Assembly (NCBI RefSeq): GCF_003385395.1
Contig: NZ_QNUG01000014.1
Location: forward strand, 1 to 64,000
Reading direction: 5' to 3'
Length of the DNA: 64,000 bases
Source: Epilithonimonas hispanica
GTDB lineage: Bacteria; Bacteroidota; Bacteroidia; Flavobacteriales; Weeksellaceae
Below, in pieces: positions 1-8,333 of this stretch. The first letter of the stretch is position 1; each line of letters starts with the position of its first letter. The translations under genes were made by a program, and so were the position numbers. Under the pieces are notes generated by a model. It worked only from the letters and a program-made list of their open reading frames with translations, did not search any database and had not been told where the DNA came from.

Positions 1-90
1 TATGTTTCAGCAGTTCCAGATAATGATCCAATGTTCTTAAAGTTTACTGCAAAAATCGAAAACTTATTTCAATTTGCACACAACTTTTGA
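1..90 (+). CDS. C-terminal 29 residues of an unidentified protein (cut by window edge)
   Basis: Frame 1 is open from the first base to a TGA at 88-90. It encodes a short C-terminus ending in LFQFAHNF. Only 29 residues are visible, too few to place in a family. The 152 bases between this stop and the next gene hold no convincing terminator. Confidence 0.5.
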   Translation, partial: YVSAVPDNDPMFLKFTAKIENLFQFAHNF

Positions 91-242
91 GATTGATCCG
101 TTAAATTTCACTTAAAAAGTCAATCATTTGTTTAAATTTTTGATTTTGGAAAGATTTTTGATAGTGTGTACCAGATAAAATTGTTTCGCCCTATTATTTG
201 GCATAAACTCTTTTAATTACTAATCCACGCAAAAGGAAACCT

Positions 243-710
243 ATGAAAAGATATTATGCAGTGTTAATTCCCTTTTACACTATTTTTCTACTATATATGA
301 TGTTTTATGGATGTGGACGCCATCCTGAATTTGGATTCCTACAACTTAATCCGCTTCAAAGCATCACTTACTTTTTACGATACAATAACTTCTTCTCAGA
401 AAAGTTTATGGTAAATATCGTAGGAAATATTTTGGTCTTCATCCCATTTGGTGGACTTGGTCTATTAGTTAGAAAACTGAACAACCTACCTCTACTGTTT
501 TGTTTATTTGTTTGTGGAATTTCTACTATAGAACTTTTACAGTATTGGACAGCCAGAGGAACTGCTGATATAGACGATGTTTTCTTGAATACCTTCGGAA
601 TGTTGATTGGATACTTTGCTCTTCAAGTAGCAAAATGGTTGGATATTTCAGACATCAGGCTAGAACTTAATTATGAAAAGCCTTTTACTTCTTATTCATA
701 TAATAAATAA
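243..710 (+). CDS. VanZ-family membrane protein
   Basis: A 155-residue protein with four predicted hydrophobic segments (about residues 5-22, 57-77, 83-98, 117-132). The segment NIVGNILVFIPFGGLG followed by an acidic TADIDDVFLNTFGMLIGY region is the usual VanZ-like pattern of a conserved asparagine and aspartates next to membrane helices. The family takes its name from a teicoplanin-resistance protein, but in Bacteroidota most members have no established role and no resistance function is implied. Its last 26 bases overlap the end of the convergent glycosyltransferase gene, so the two transcripts are antisense at their 3' ends. Confidence 0.8.
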   Translation: MKRYYAVLIPFYTIFLLYMMFYGCGRHPEFGFLQLNPLQSITYFLRYNNFFSEKFMVNIVGNILVFIPFGGLGLLVRKLNNLPLLFCLFVCGISTIELLQYWTARGTADIDDVFLNTFGMLIGYFALQVAKWLDISDIRLELNYEKPFTSYSYNK

Positions 711-1587
711 GCTGACCTAATTTATAAAAATCAAGAGCTTTTAGAGAGATATTTCCTTCTAAAAGCTTTTTTTGTACGTACGGCTTCGACAATGTGTAAA
801 TCAACCTGTAAAGAAAAATACCGCCTGTTTTTTTCAATTGTGAGTAAGCTTGGGCTAGTTTGATTTTAGAGATCCTTTCGACATCTTTATCACTTTTTAT
901 TAGCTGAGAAAGACTTTTTGCGGATTGGTCAGCTTTCGAAAGAAAAACTTCATTAGTCTCCACATCATTATTAAAAATAGGATTGTCGATATGGTCTATA
1001 AATATCTTATTCTTGAATAAATCTTTCGCGAAAATCAAATCTTCATAACCGTATTGCGTAATAGTCTCATTAAAAGGATTTTCCTTCAGAATATTCTTTT
1101 TGACAATAAAGTTATTGGTTTGAAAGTCCAAATACGGAGATTTCAAGCGTCGTTTTAATGGTAAATTCTCTCTTTCTACAGCAAATTTCCATCTAAGACC
1201 AAATTCCGACGAAGGTTTTACATCACTCACTTTTCTACCACCAAAAACGACGTCTGGATTTTTAGTAATAATAAAATCTATGTAATTTTTAAGAAAATCA
1301 GGACTGATTATTTTACCATCGCAGTCCAGAAAAAGCAAGTATTCTGACTGAGAATAATTTAGAAACAAGTTTCGAATTTTAGAGCGTCCAATGTTTTTAT
1401 CAAGGAAAACAAATTGGCTTACGGTTTTCTCTAAATTCTTATTTATATTAATGAATTCAGTTTTAGAATGGTCATCGATTAAGATAATTTCAGCATCCAA
1501 TTCATTTGAAACAATCTGATTCTGAAGGCCTTTTACCAAATCATTGACATCAAAATTATAAACAGGAATACAAATACTTAGCTTCAT
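685..1587 (-). CDS. Family 2 glycosyltransferase (GT-A fold)
   Basis: A 300-residue protein opening with SICIPVYNFDVNDLVKGL and an early acidic IDDHSKTE motif, the nucleotide-sugar binding start of GT2 enzymes. LLFLDCDGKII near residues 96-106 supplies the DxD-like metal site, and YGYEDLIFAKDLF near residue 180 resembles the acceptor-side ED motif of the family. It probably transfers a sugar onto a surface glycan at the cytoplasmic face of the membrane; donor and acceptor cannot be read from the sequence. Its ATG overlaps the stop of the upstream GT9 gene (ATGA), so the pair are translationally coupled and may act on the same glycan. Confidence 0.85.
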   Translation of the reverse strand: MKLSICIPVYNFDVNDLVKGLQNQIVSNELDAEIILIDDHSKTEFININKNLEKTVSQFVFLDKNIGRSKIRNLFLNYSQSEYLLFLDCDGKIISPDFLKNYIDFIITKNPDVVFGGRKVSDVKPSSEFGLRWKFAVERENLPLKRRLKSPYLDFQTNNFIVKKNILKENPFNETITQYGYEDLIFAKDLFKNKIFIDHIDNPIFNNDVETNEVFLSKADQSAKSLSQLIKSDKDVERISKIKLAQAYSQLKKTGGIFLYRLIYTLSKPYVQKKLLEGNISLKALDFYKLGQLIYYMNKK

Positions 1588-2549
1588 ATTCTATCAATAA
1601 TTTTCTGAATGTTCAATTCCTCCAGACAAGCATAATCGCCACGGAAACACTTTTTATCTCCAAAAACAGAACAAGGTCTACAAGATAAATCCTTAACGTG
1701 GACGATATCATCTTCGCTTTGTCCATAACCCAAAAAACCTGCAAAATGATGCGTTGAACCCCAAACCGAAATACATCTGGTTCCCATCAGACTCGCCAAA
1801 TGCATATTCGCTGAGTCCATAGAAATCATCACTTCAAGTTCAGAGATTTTTTTCAGTTCTTCTTTCAAAGATAATTTTCCGGATAAACTATGTGTATTGG
1901 GAATTTGTTTTTCCCATTTTGTTAGGATTTCATTTTCTTCATTTCCGCCTCCGAAAAAATACACTTTATGCGTTTTTGCTAAGATTCTAGCCAGCTCAAA
2001 AGATTTTTCTTCGGGCATCATTTTCCCTTTGTGTTGAGCAAAAGGTGCAAAGCCAATGTCTTTCTTCGTTATATTTTCTGGTCTTAATTGATTAGATAAG
2101 TTAAGAGAAAAGCCCATATCTCTGAAAACATCCGCATAACGTTCTGTTGTTCTTTTCAATTGAACTTTATCCAGATTCCAGACATCAGTCAGTTTTTCTT
2201 TTTCATCTTTACCTTTATCAATTTGGTAAACCTTGAATCCGTGTCTGAAGAAAATAGCATTCAGCATTTTTGTTCTGATGACATCGTGAAGGTCAGCAAC
2301 AAAGTCTGGTTTAAATTCTTTAATTAATTGTCTTGTCAATTTTCTGATGCCGAAAATCCCCTTATACTCATCAAAACTGATTCCGTGGAATTTGAGTCTT
2401 GGATGTTTATCAAAAAGGTCTTTAAAGTTTTCTCTGCTCACAAAAACAATTTCCGTATCGGGATTCTGTTCTAGAAACTCAACACAAACAGGAACTGTCA
2501 TTGCTACATCTCCGAATGCAGAAAAACGATATGCCAGAATTCTTTTCAC
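1584..2549 (-). CDS. Family 9 glycosyltransferase (heptosyltransferase-like)
   Basis: A 321-residue protein with the two-domain GT-B layout of ADP-heptose:LPS heptosyltransferases. It starts ILAYRFSAFGDVAMTVPV, and the C-terminal domain contains ISMDSANMHLASLMGTRCIS, the donor-site signature. It likely extends lipopolysaccharide core or a related surface glycan. The start is GTG, placed directly after the TAG stop of sufE; no in-frame ATG lies nearby. The C-terminal part has several cysteines (SCRPCSVF, KKCF, YACLE), a pattern common in Bacteroidota GT9 proteins. Order sufE-GT9-GT2 with no gaps indicates one operon. Confidence 0.88.
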   Translation of the reverse strand: MKRILAYRFSAFGDVAMTVPVCVEFLEQNPDTEIVFVSRENFKDLFDKHPRLKFHGISFDEYKGIFGIRKLTRQLIKEFKPDFVADLHDVIRTKMLNAIFFRHGFKVYQIDKGKDEKEKLTDVWNLDKVQLKRTTERYADVFRDMGFSLNLSNQLRPENITKKDIGFAPFAQHKGKMMPEEKSFELARILAKTHKVYFFGGGNEENEILTKWEKQIPNTHSLSGKLSLKEELKKISELEVMISMDSANMHLASLMGTRCISVWGSTHHFAGFLGYGQSEDDIVHVKDLSCRPCSVFGDKKCFRGDYACLEELNIQKIIDRI

Positions 2550-2969
2550 CTACTTCTTTAGTTGAAATGCAACTGCGTAAAATTTGATTTGCTTGGTCAT
2601 TGCCATTAAACCGTTTGCTCTTGATGGCGACAAGAACTCCTGCAATCCTATTTCCGAAATAAAATCAAAATCAGAATCAAGAATCTCCTGAGTCTTATGA
2701 CCACTATAAATTCTTACCAAAAGTGAAACTATTCCTTTTGGTAAAATCCCATCAGAATCTGCATTGAAAAACAATTTTCCGTCAGTAAATTCTGCATCAA
2801 TCCAAACTTTGGATTGACAGCCTCTGATTAAGTTTTCGTCCGTTTTTTTATCTTCAGGAAGTCCTTTCAGCTCTTTTCCAAGGTCTATGATATATTCGTA
2901 TTTCTGTTCCCAATCGTCTAGAAAGGCGAATTCTTCTATGAGTTCCTGTTGTTTTTCTTTGATTGTCAT
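2550..2969 (-). CDS. sufE: SufE-family cysteine desulfurase sulfur acceptor
   Basis: A 139-residue protein of normal SufE length. The acceptor cysteine lies in RGCQSKVWI, where SufE takes persulfide from the SufS desulfurase and passes it to the SufBCD scaffold. The C-terminal LSPSRANGLMAMTKQI stretch is also typical. The rest of the suf operon is not in this window. A second Fe-S maturation factor, SufT, lies 3 kb away on the same strand. It is the first gene of a tight cluster with the two glycosyltransferases, which looks like shared transcription and not a shared function. Confidence 0.93.
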   Translation of the reverse strand: MTIKEKQQELIEEFAFLDDWEQKYEYIIDLGKELKGLPEDKKTDENLIRGCQSKVWIDAEFTDGKLFFNADSDGILPKGIVSLLVRIYSGHKTQEILDSDFDFISEIGLQEFLSPSRANGLMAMTKQIKFYAVAFQLKK

Positions 2970-2997
2970 TCAAAAGAATATTTGAATTAAAATTAAA

Positions 2998-4248
2998 TTA
3001 TTTTACCGATTGAGCAATATTAGCAATTACTTTTACGGCAGCCAACATACTTTCCAAAGGTACAAATTCGTAAGGTCCGTGGAAATTGTGTCCGCCAGCA
3101 AAGATATTTGGACAAGGTAATCCCATATAAGATAACTGTGCTCCATCTGTTCCTCCTCTAATCGCTTTGATTTTCGGTTCTATTCCAGAATCTTTCATTG
3201 CTTGCTCTGCAATATCTACGATATGCATTTTACCTTCAAATTGTTTTTTCATATTGAGATATTGCTGCTTGATTTCTATCTCAGCAGTTTTCTCTCCATA
3301 TTTTTTGTTGATTTCCTCAACTTTATCAGCAATCGATTTTTTTCTATCTACGAATTTCTGGTCATCGTGGTCACGAATGATGTATTGAAGTTTAGCTTCG
3401 GAAACATCGCCTTCAAAATCTGTCAAATGGAAAAATCCTTCAAACCCTTTCGTTGTTGCTGGCGTTTCGTTTGCTGGGAGTGAATTGATAAATTCTGAAG
3501 CCACTAATCCTGCATTCAGCATTTTACCAAAAGAATAACCTGGATGAACAGACAATCCGTGGATTTTTACAACAGCGCCGGCTGCGTTGAAGTTCTCATA
3601 TTCCAACTCTCCTATTTCTCCTCCATCCATTGTGTAAGCCCATTCTGCTCCGAATTTCTCCACATCAAAATGATGTGCGCCTCTTCCAATCTCTTCATCT
3701 GGATTGAATCCGATTGAGATTCTTCCGTGTTTGATTTGTGGATTGGCTAAAAGGAATTCTGCCGCAGTTACAATCTCTGCAACACCTGCTTTATCATCAG
3801 CACTCAACAATGTTGTTCCGTCTGTTGTGATGATGGTTTGCCCGATATATTTCTTTAAAGCTTCAAATTTGGTTGAGGACAAAGTGAATCCTGTTTCTTT
3901 GTTCAGTAACAGATCTTCTCCGTCATAGTTTTCCCAGATCTGAGGATTCACATTTTCACCATTGAAATCCGGTGACGAATCATAATGTGCAATGAACCCA
4001 ACTTGTGGAACTTTTTCCTCTTTATTAGAAGGAATGAATCCAAAAACGTAACCCTTCTCATCAATACTCACATCTTCCAATCCTAAATCCTGTAATTCTT
4101 TGTACAGATAATTAGCGATATCCCACTGCCTTTCTGTAGAAGGAGTCGTCTCACTTTCTGCGTCGCTGGTTGAAAATATCTTGATGTAAGTAATGAATCT
4201 ATTAAGGAGTTTTTCTCTCCAAATACCGTCTAATTGGATGTTTTCCAT
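2998..4248 (-). CDS. pepT: Peptidase T (tripeptide aminopeptidase, M20B)
   Basis: A 416-residue cytoplasmic aminopeptidase that removes the N-terminal residue from tripeptides using two zinc ions. Metal-site motifs are present in order: GFIAHYDSSPDFNG, LSADDKAGVAEI, NPDEEIGRGAHHFD with the catalytic double glutamate, TMDGGEIGELEYENFNAA, and the C-terminal AGGHNFHGPYEFVPL. Length matches the family. The gene is separated by 28 bp from sufE downstream and by a 234-bp gap upstream that carries a structured repeat, so it probably starts its own transcript. Confidence 0.95.
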   Translation of the reverse strand: MENIQLDGIWREKLLNRFITYIKIFSTSDAESETTPSTERQWDIANYLYKELQDLGLEDVSIDEKGYVFGFIPSNKEEKVPQVGFIAHYDSSPDFNGENVNPQIWENYDGEDLLLNKETGFTLSSTKFEALKKYIGQTIITTDGTTLLSADDKAGVAEIVTAAEFLLANPQIKHGRISIGFNPDEEIGRGAHHFDVEKFGAEWAYTMDGGEIGELEYENFNAAGAVVKIHGLSVHPGYSFGKMLNAGLVASEFINSLPANETPATTKGFEGFFHLTDFEGDVSEAKLQYIIRDHDDQKFVDRKKSIADKVEEINKKYGEKTAEIEIKQQYLNMKKQFEGKMHIVDIAEQAMKDSGIEPKIKAIRGGTDGAQLSYMGLPCPNIFAGGHNFHGPYEFVPLESMLAAVKVIANIAQSVK

Positions 4249-4379
4249 ATAATTTGCTATATCTCCGCAAAGTTATATATTTATGCAGTGAACGACAAAT
4301 AATATGTTGTCAGAGTTGAGTCTTGATTATAACAGATAAACGATGATTGATTACTAAAAAGTTCTTACACGCTGTAATT

Positions 4380-4457
4380 GCAGCCCGACTTGAGTGGAGC
4401 TCTTTTTCTTTTTTGATAAAAAAGAAAAAAGCGGGAACGGAAGGCGGATTAAGCTGC
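4380..4457. repeat. Structured palindromic intergenic element, 78 bp
   Basis: GCAGC at 4380-4384 pairs with GCTGC at 4453-4457. Inside is a long hairpin in which a CTTTTTTC-like pyrimidine run near 4399-4414 pairs with a purine run near 4418-4432 around a GAT loop. GC-rich CCCG and GCGGG patches lie between outer and inner stems. The element is far richer in structure and in GC than its AT-rich surroundings. I believe elements of this general look are scattered in Chryseobacterium genomes, but only one copy occurs in this window. It ends 25 bp before the next start codon. Confidence 0.6.
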
Positions 4458-4482
4458 CCAAATATTTAAAATTGAAAGACCA

Positions 4483-5331
4483 ATGTTCTTAACCGAATGT
4501 CCACGTGACGCGATGCAAGGCTGGGGAGAAATGATTCCTACGCAACAGAAAATAGATTATATCAACCGACTGATGGAGGTCGGTTTTGACGTGTTGGATT
4601 GCGGAAGTTTTGTGAATCCTAAAACAATACCTCAAATGGCAGATTCTGGGATTGTGATAGACGAAATAGACAAGTCACTTTCCAATACAAAGCTTTCTGT
4701 GATTGTTGCTAACTTTAAAGGTGCAGAAAAAGCTTTGAGCCACGAGCAGGTTGACATTCTTGGATTTCCTTTTTCTATTTCTGAAACTTTTCAACATAGA
4801 AATACGAATAAAAGTCGTGAAGAGGCTTTTACAGAAGTTGTGAATATCTTGGAACTGACAAAATCTGAAGGCAGACAACTGAATCTCTATTTTTCGATGG
4901 CTTTTGGAAATCCTTATGGTGAAAGCTGGAAATGGGAATATGTCGATTTTTGGGCGAAACGCTTTGAAGAAATCGGAATAAAAAATATTTTACTTTCTGA
5001 TACTACTGGCGTTGGTAATGTGGAGAAAATATCACTTTTGTTTAATATAATTCCTGCAAAATATCCTGAGATTAATTTCGGAGCGCATTTTCATAACAGA
5101 TATGAAGAATCTTATGTAAAACTAAAAGCAGCGTATGACGAAGGCTGCAGAAGATTTGATAGCGCTATAAAAGGAATTGGCGGTTGCCCGATGGCGAAGG
5201 ATGACTTGGTGGGAAATATGCCGACTGAGAAAGTGTTTACTTTTATGCAGTCAGAGAAGCTGGATGTTCATCAGAATCTTCTACATTTTGAAAGTGCTTA
5301 TAATATGGCGAAGGATATTTTTCATTTCTGA
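4483..5331 (+). CDS. Hydroxymethylglutaryl-CoA lyase family protein
   Basis: A 282-residue DRE-TIM metallolyase. It begins MFLTECPRDAMQGWG, in which the ECPRD segment is the family's first active-site strand. FGAHFHNRYEES supplies the metal-binding HxH pair, and IKGIGGCPMAKDDLVGNMPT carries the HMG-CoA lyase cysteine signature. The expected reaction is cleavage of HMG-CoA to acetyl-CoA and acetoacetate in leucine or ketone-body catabolism. Related pyruvate-carboxyltransferase-like lyases cannot be excluded. An in-frame TAA 33 bp upstream fixes the start near 4483. The gene stands alone between two gaps. Confidence 0.87.
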   Translation: MFLTECPRDAMQGWGEMIPTQQKIDYINRLMEVGFDVLDCGSFVNPKTIPQMADSGIVIDEIDKSLSNTKLSVIVANFKGAEKALSHEQVDILGFPFSISETFQHRNTNKSREEAFTEVVNILELTKSEGRQLNLYFSMAFGNPYGESWKWEYVDFWAKRFEEIGIKNILLSDTTGVGNVEKISLLFNIIPAKYPEINFGAHFHNRYEESYVKLKAAYDEGCRRFDSAIKGIGGCPMAKDDLVGNMPTEKVFTFMQSEKLDVHQNLLHFESAYNMAKDIFHF

Positions 5332-5449
5332 ATTATCTGATTAGACCTAAATTATATCATACTTTAACAATTATTCATATTTAGAATTCAAAATTTCAAA
5401 AAATTAGTGTAATTTTATTACAGAAAAAACAATTTAATATAATCAGGTT

Positions 5450-5854
5450 ATGACTTCAAAAACAACTTACTTAGGCGAATCTAAAATCGAATCTGTACAC
5501 GAAGCCTCTGGTGAAGTTTTCTCAACTTATGTTCCTTCCAACGATTTTGCTGTGAGAGATCATTTTTCTCCGACAGACATTTTCGCAACTGCATTAGCTG
5601 AGAGTGTATTTGCTTCCCTAGTTGTTTTAGGTAAAGATAGAAACATCGACATCACAGGAGCAACTTGTGAATTGAAAAAAACAATGTACTTTGAACCAAG
5701 AAGAATTGGTGAGATTTTCTGCGTATTCAAATTTCCTCATTCTTATTCTCCAGAAGAGAAAGAGTTTATCGAGAATACCGCTAAAACAAGTCCGGTTTAT
5801 CTTAGTTTACACACAGAAATTAAGAAAATATTCCTTTTCGAATATCAAAATTAA
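5450..5854 (+). CDS. OsmC-family protein lacking both catalytic cysteines
   Basis: A 134-residue protein aligning over its whole length with the YhfA-type branch of OsmC/Ohr, from the N-terminal TYLGE strand through HFSPTDIFATALAES to the C-terminal HTEIKKIFLFEY. OsmC/Ohr enzymes reduce organic hydroperoxides with two cysteines. Where flavobacterial relatives have GACMLT and ARTCPV, this protein has AESVFA (Ser52) and AKTSPV (Ser114). C73 and C91 are present but not at the expected places. It is therefore unlikely to be a thiol peroxidase; a binding or structural role is possible. The ORF is intact, with no sign of decay. Confidence 0.85.
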   Translation: MTSKTTYLGESKIESVHEASGEVFSTYVPSNDFAVRDHFSPTDIFATALAESVFASLVVLGKDRNIDITGATCELKKTMYFEPRRIGEIFCVFKFPHSYSPEEKEFIENTAKTSPVYLSLHTEIKKIFLFEYQN

Positions 5855-5857
5855 AAT

Positions 5858-5890
5858 AGAAAATCCTGCAAATTGCAGGATTTATTTTTT
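5858..5890. terminator. Bidirectional terminator between the OsmC-like gene and sufT
   Basis: AAATCCTGC at 5861-5869 pairs with GCAGGATTT at 5875-5883 around a 5-nt loop, with a T run on the plus side (5881-5890). It sits between convergent genes. Confidence 0.85.
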
Positions 5891-6215
5891 ATAACATACC
5901 AAGTTCAAACTTTGCTTCTTCACTCATCATTTCTTTGGTCCAAGTTGGTTCAAAAGTTAGTTCGATTTTCGCAGATTTTACTCCTTCTACTCCTCTTACT
6001 TTATCTTCTACTTCTACAGGTAAAGTTTCTGCAACTGGGCAATTTGGAGAGGTTAATGTCATTATTACCAGAACTTCGCCTTCATCCGAAATCTGGACGT
6101 CGTAAACCAATCCAAGTTCATAAATATCAACCGGAATTTCTGGGTCAAAAACGGTTTTAAGCTCCTTGATTATTTCTTCGCCAATATCTGCAATTTGGTC
6201 GTCTGTATATTTCAT
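5889..6215 (-). CDS. sufT: SufT / MIP18-family (DUF59) Fe-S maturation protein
   Basis: A 108-residue single-domain DUF59 protein. FDPEIPVDIYELGLVYDV and MTLTSPNCPVAETLPVEV are the family's conserved stretches, the second holding the reactive cysteine. SufT/MIP18 proteins help deliver iron-sulfur clusters to target proteins under high demand. Bacterial members often sit in suf operons; here it is 1 bp from the exonuclease gene upstream and away from sufE. Length matches the family. Confidence 0.9.
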   Translation of the reverse strand: MKYTDDQIADIGEEIIKELKTVFDPEIPVDIYELGLVYDVQISDEGEVLVIMTLTSPNCPVAETLPVEVEDKVRGVEGVKSAKIELTFEPTWTKEMMSEEAKFELGML

Positions 6216-6216
6216 T

Positions 6217-6912
6217 TTAATCTAATCTTTTTAATAAATCTTCCTGACGCATCCGCCTGAAAACATTTGCCAAAGTTAAGACATCTTTTTCACAATAATG
6301 AATGATTCTATCTATATCACCGTCTTTGTAGTATATATCGGCAACCATGCTTCCATCGATATCGTCTTTTGGAGAGGGAATTCCAAAGATATGAGCAAGT
6401 AATTCTAATGAAACATAACTTTTCCAATCTCCGAATTTCCAGAGTTCCATTGTATCGATATGAGGAATTTCCCAAGGTTTTTTCCCAAACATCTGAAACG
6501 GAATTGGTGGTTGAATTCCATTAATTAAAAGTCTTCTCGCAATGTAAGGAAAATCAAATTCCTTTCCATTGTGAGCGCAAAGAATAACATTATTCAATCG
6601 AGAATTGTTAAATAACTCACAGAAAGAAAGTAACAAATCTTTTTCTTCTCCAGAATAAGTCTTGATTTTAAGCTTTCCGGTATTGTTATCAATCATTCCA
6701 ATAGAGATACAGATAATCATCCCGAACTCTGCCATTATTCCTGCTCGTTGTTCATAGAATTCTGAAGCTTCGATTTCTTCTTTTCTCTGAGACTTGGTTT
6801 TCTTATCCCAAAGATATTGTGTTGTAGAATCTACATTATTCCAATTGTCAATTTGAGGAACAGTTTCGATATCAAGAAAAAGAATATTTTCTATAGGAAG
6901 GTTCTGTATCAT
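6217..6912 (-). CDS. Predicted 3'-5' exonuclease, PolB-exonuclease-like (DEDD fold)
   Basis: A 231-residue stand-alone RNase H-fold exonuclease. The DEDD carboxylates are visible: FLDIETVPQ near residue 13 (Exo I), CAHNGKEFDFPYIARRL near residue 112 (Exo II), and YCEKDVLTLANVF near residue 206 (Exo III, YxxxD form). It probably acts on single-stranded DNA or RNA, with two metal ions, in repair or proofreading, and no polymerase domain is attached. It shares an operon with sufT and is separated from actF by a terminator. Confidence 0.87.
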   Translation of the reverse strand: MIQNLPIENILFLDIETVPQIDNWNNVDSTTQYLWDKKTKSQRKEEIEASEFYEQRAGIMAEFGMIICISIGMIDNNTGKLKIKTYSGEEKDLLLSFCELFNNSRLNNVILCAHNGKEFDFPYIARRLLINGIQPPIPFQMFGKKPWEIPHIDTMELWKFGDWKSYVSLELLAHIFGIPSPKDDIDGSMVADIYYKDGDIDRIIHYCEKDVLTLANVFRRMRQEDLLKRLD

Positions 6913-6936
6913 AGCAAATTAAGTTGTTATAAATAT

Positions 6937-6965
6937 ACAAAAAAACCCAACATTGCTGCTGGGTT
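6937..6965 (-). terminator. Terminator of the act operon
   Basis: On the minus strand AACCCA (6960-6965) pairs with TGGGTT (6944-6949) and is followed by a T tract, seen as an A run at 6938-6944 on the plus strand. It ends the Alternative Complex III operon 23 bp after actF. Confidence 0.85.
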
Positions 6966-6987
6966 ATATTTATAATTCTAAAATTAA

Positions 6988-8322
6988 TTAGAAAGGATAT
7001 TCGTAAATCTCCGATTCGTGGAAGAAAGGGTTTCCTGTAGGCATCAACTTTAATTTTGATAAAGCTGTCATTACAGTGAAAACAAATAATCCAACTACAA
7101 AAACAAATGAACCTAATACCAATAAAGCATTTGAAGCATTGTTCCAATAAGGACCAACTGTTCCTGGCATTACCATATTGAAGTAATCTACGGCGTGTCC
7201 AAAAATTACCAAAACAGCCATAAAGGTTACTACTTTATAATTTCTCTTGATGCTGCTGCTTACTAAAACCAATAAAGGAGCTAGAAAGTTTACCACAAGC
7301 ATTGGCAAGAAGGTAGGCCCATAATATTCAAATCTTCCAAAGAAATAGTTAACCTCTTCTGGCACATTAGCATACCAATAAAGCATAAACTGACAGAACC
7401 AAAGGTAGGACCACAACAAACTAGTAGCAAATAAGAATTTACCAAGATCGTGAAGGTGATTGTTATTAAACTGAGGATAAACTCCTTTCTTTTTTAGATA
7501 AACACTGATGATAATCATTACAGCGATAGAAGTTGATAAACAACTAACCATTGAATACCAAATATAAAGTGTAGAATACCAGTGAGGGTCAATTGACATT
7601 AACCAATCCCAAGCCCAAGCTGCAGAAGCAAATCCGAAGAATGCGATGTAACCAACACTCCAGCTATACAAACTAGCGTAGATTTTTCTATCGCCTTTGT
7701 TCTCATCAACTTTTTTAGAAACACTTTTCAGTTTCCAAACGAAGAACGATGCTCCAATTACATAAATCAAAGTTCTAACTGCATAGAAAGGAATATTAAG
7801 GAATTTTTTCTTTTCGAAAAGTATAACATCAAATTCCGGAGAATTCGGGTCTGTTAAATTGGGGTCCATCCAATGGAAAAGGTGGCCTTGGTGAGTAATA
7901 TTCAGTAACATAATAATTACCAAAAGTGCTCCTCCATAAGGAATGAATGAAGCAATCGCTTCCATAATTCTTGTTACAATAATAGACCAACCCGCGTGTG
8001 CTGCGTGCTGGATACTGTAAAAGAACAAAGCACAACAGCTGATTCCAAAAGCGAAAACTGCAAATGTATGAATTGCTGCCAATGGCTGATTATGAATCTG
8101 ATGCTTAGCGTGCTCCAAGTGCGCTTCGTGGTCTTGAGGACCAACCAATTCGCTAGAATGAGAAGGTGCTTCGTGTCCTTTTGAATGGACTGACTCCATC
8201 CAATGAGAGATTGCCGTATCATCCAATCCGTGGTTAAGTGCATAACCAATACCGAATAAAGCAACTCCTACAACAATGAGTATAATTGAATATAATCTTA
8301 ATTTAGGTGAAAAACTATACAT
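6988..8322 (-). CDS. actF: Alternative Complex III subunit ActF (quinol-oxidoreductase membrane subunit)
   Basis: A 444-residue polytopic protein with about ten membrane helices, beginning with a short cytoplasmic start and helix LYSIILIVVGVALFGIGYAL. A His-rich loop follows at residues 43-79. ActF is an NrfD-like membrane subunit that pairs with ActC in quinol:cytochrome c oxidoreduction. As the last gene of the act operon it lies 11 bp from actE. No cytochrome oxidase genes follow it, unlike in many Bacteroidota; a terminator and an unrelated exonuclease gene come next. Confidence 0.92.
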   Translation of the reverse strand: MYSFSPKLRLYSIILIVVGVALFGIGYALNHGLDDTAISHWMESVHSKGHEAPSHSSELVGPQDHEAHLEHAKHQIHNQPLAAIHTFAVFAFGISCCALFFYSIQHAAHAGWSIIVTRIMEAIASFIPYGGALLVIIMLLNITHQGHLFHWMDPNLTDPNSPEFDVILFEKKKFLNIPFYAVRTLIYVIGASFFVWKLKSVSKKVDENKGDRKIYASLYSWSVGYIAFFGFASAAWAWDWLMSIDPHWYSTLYIWYSMVSCLSTSIAVMIIISVYLKKKGVYPQFNNNHLHDLGKFLFATSLLWSYLWFCQFMLYWYANVPEEVNYFFGRFEYYGPTFLPMLVVNFLAPLLVLVSSSIKRNYKVVTFMAVLVIFGHAVDYFNMVMPGTVGPYWNNASNALLVLGSFVFVVGLFVFTVMTALSKLKLMPTGNPFFHESEIYEYPF

Positions 8323-8333
8323 TTTCTATTTTT

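Noticed and set aside
243-710. Glycopeptide resistance gene
   Set aside because: VanZ is only a family name; no van ligase or reductase genes are present.
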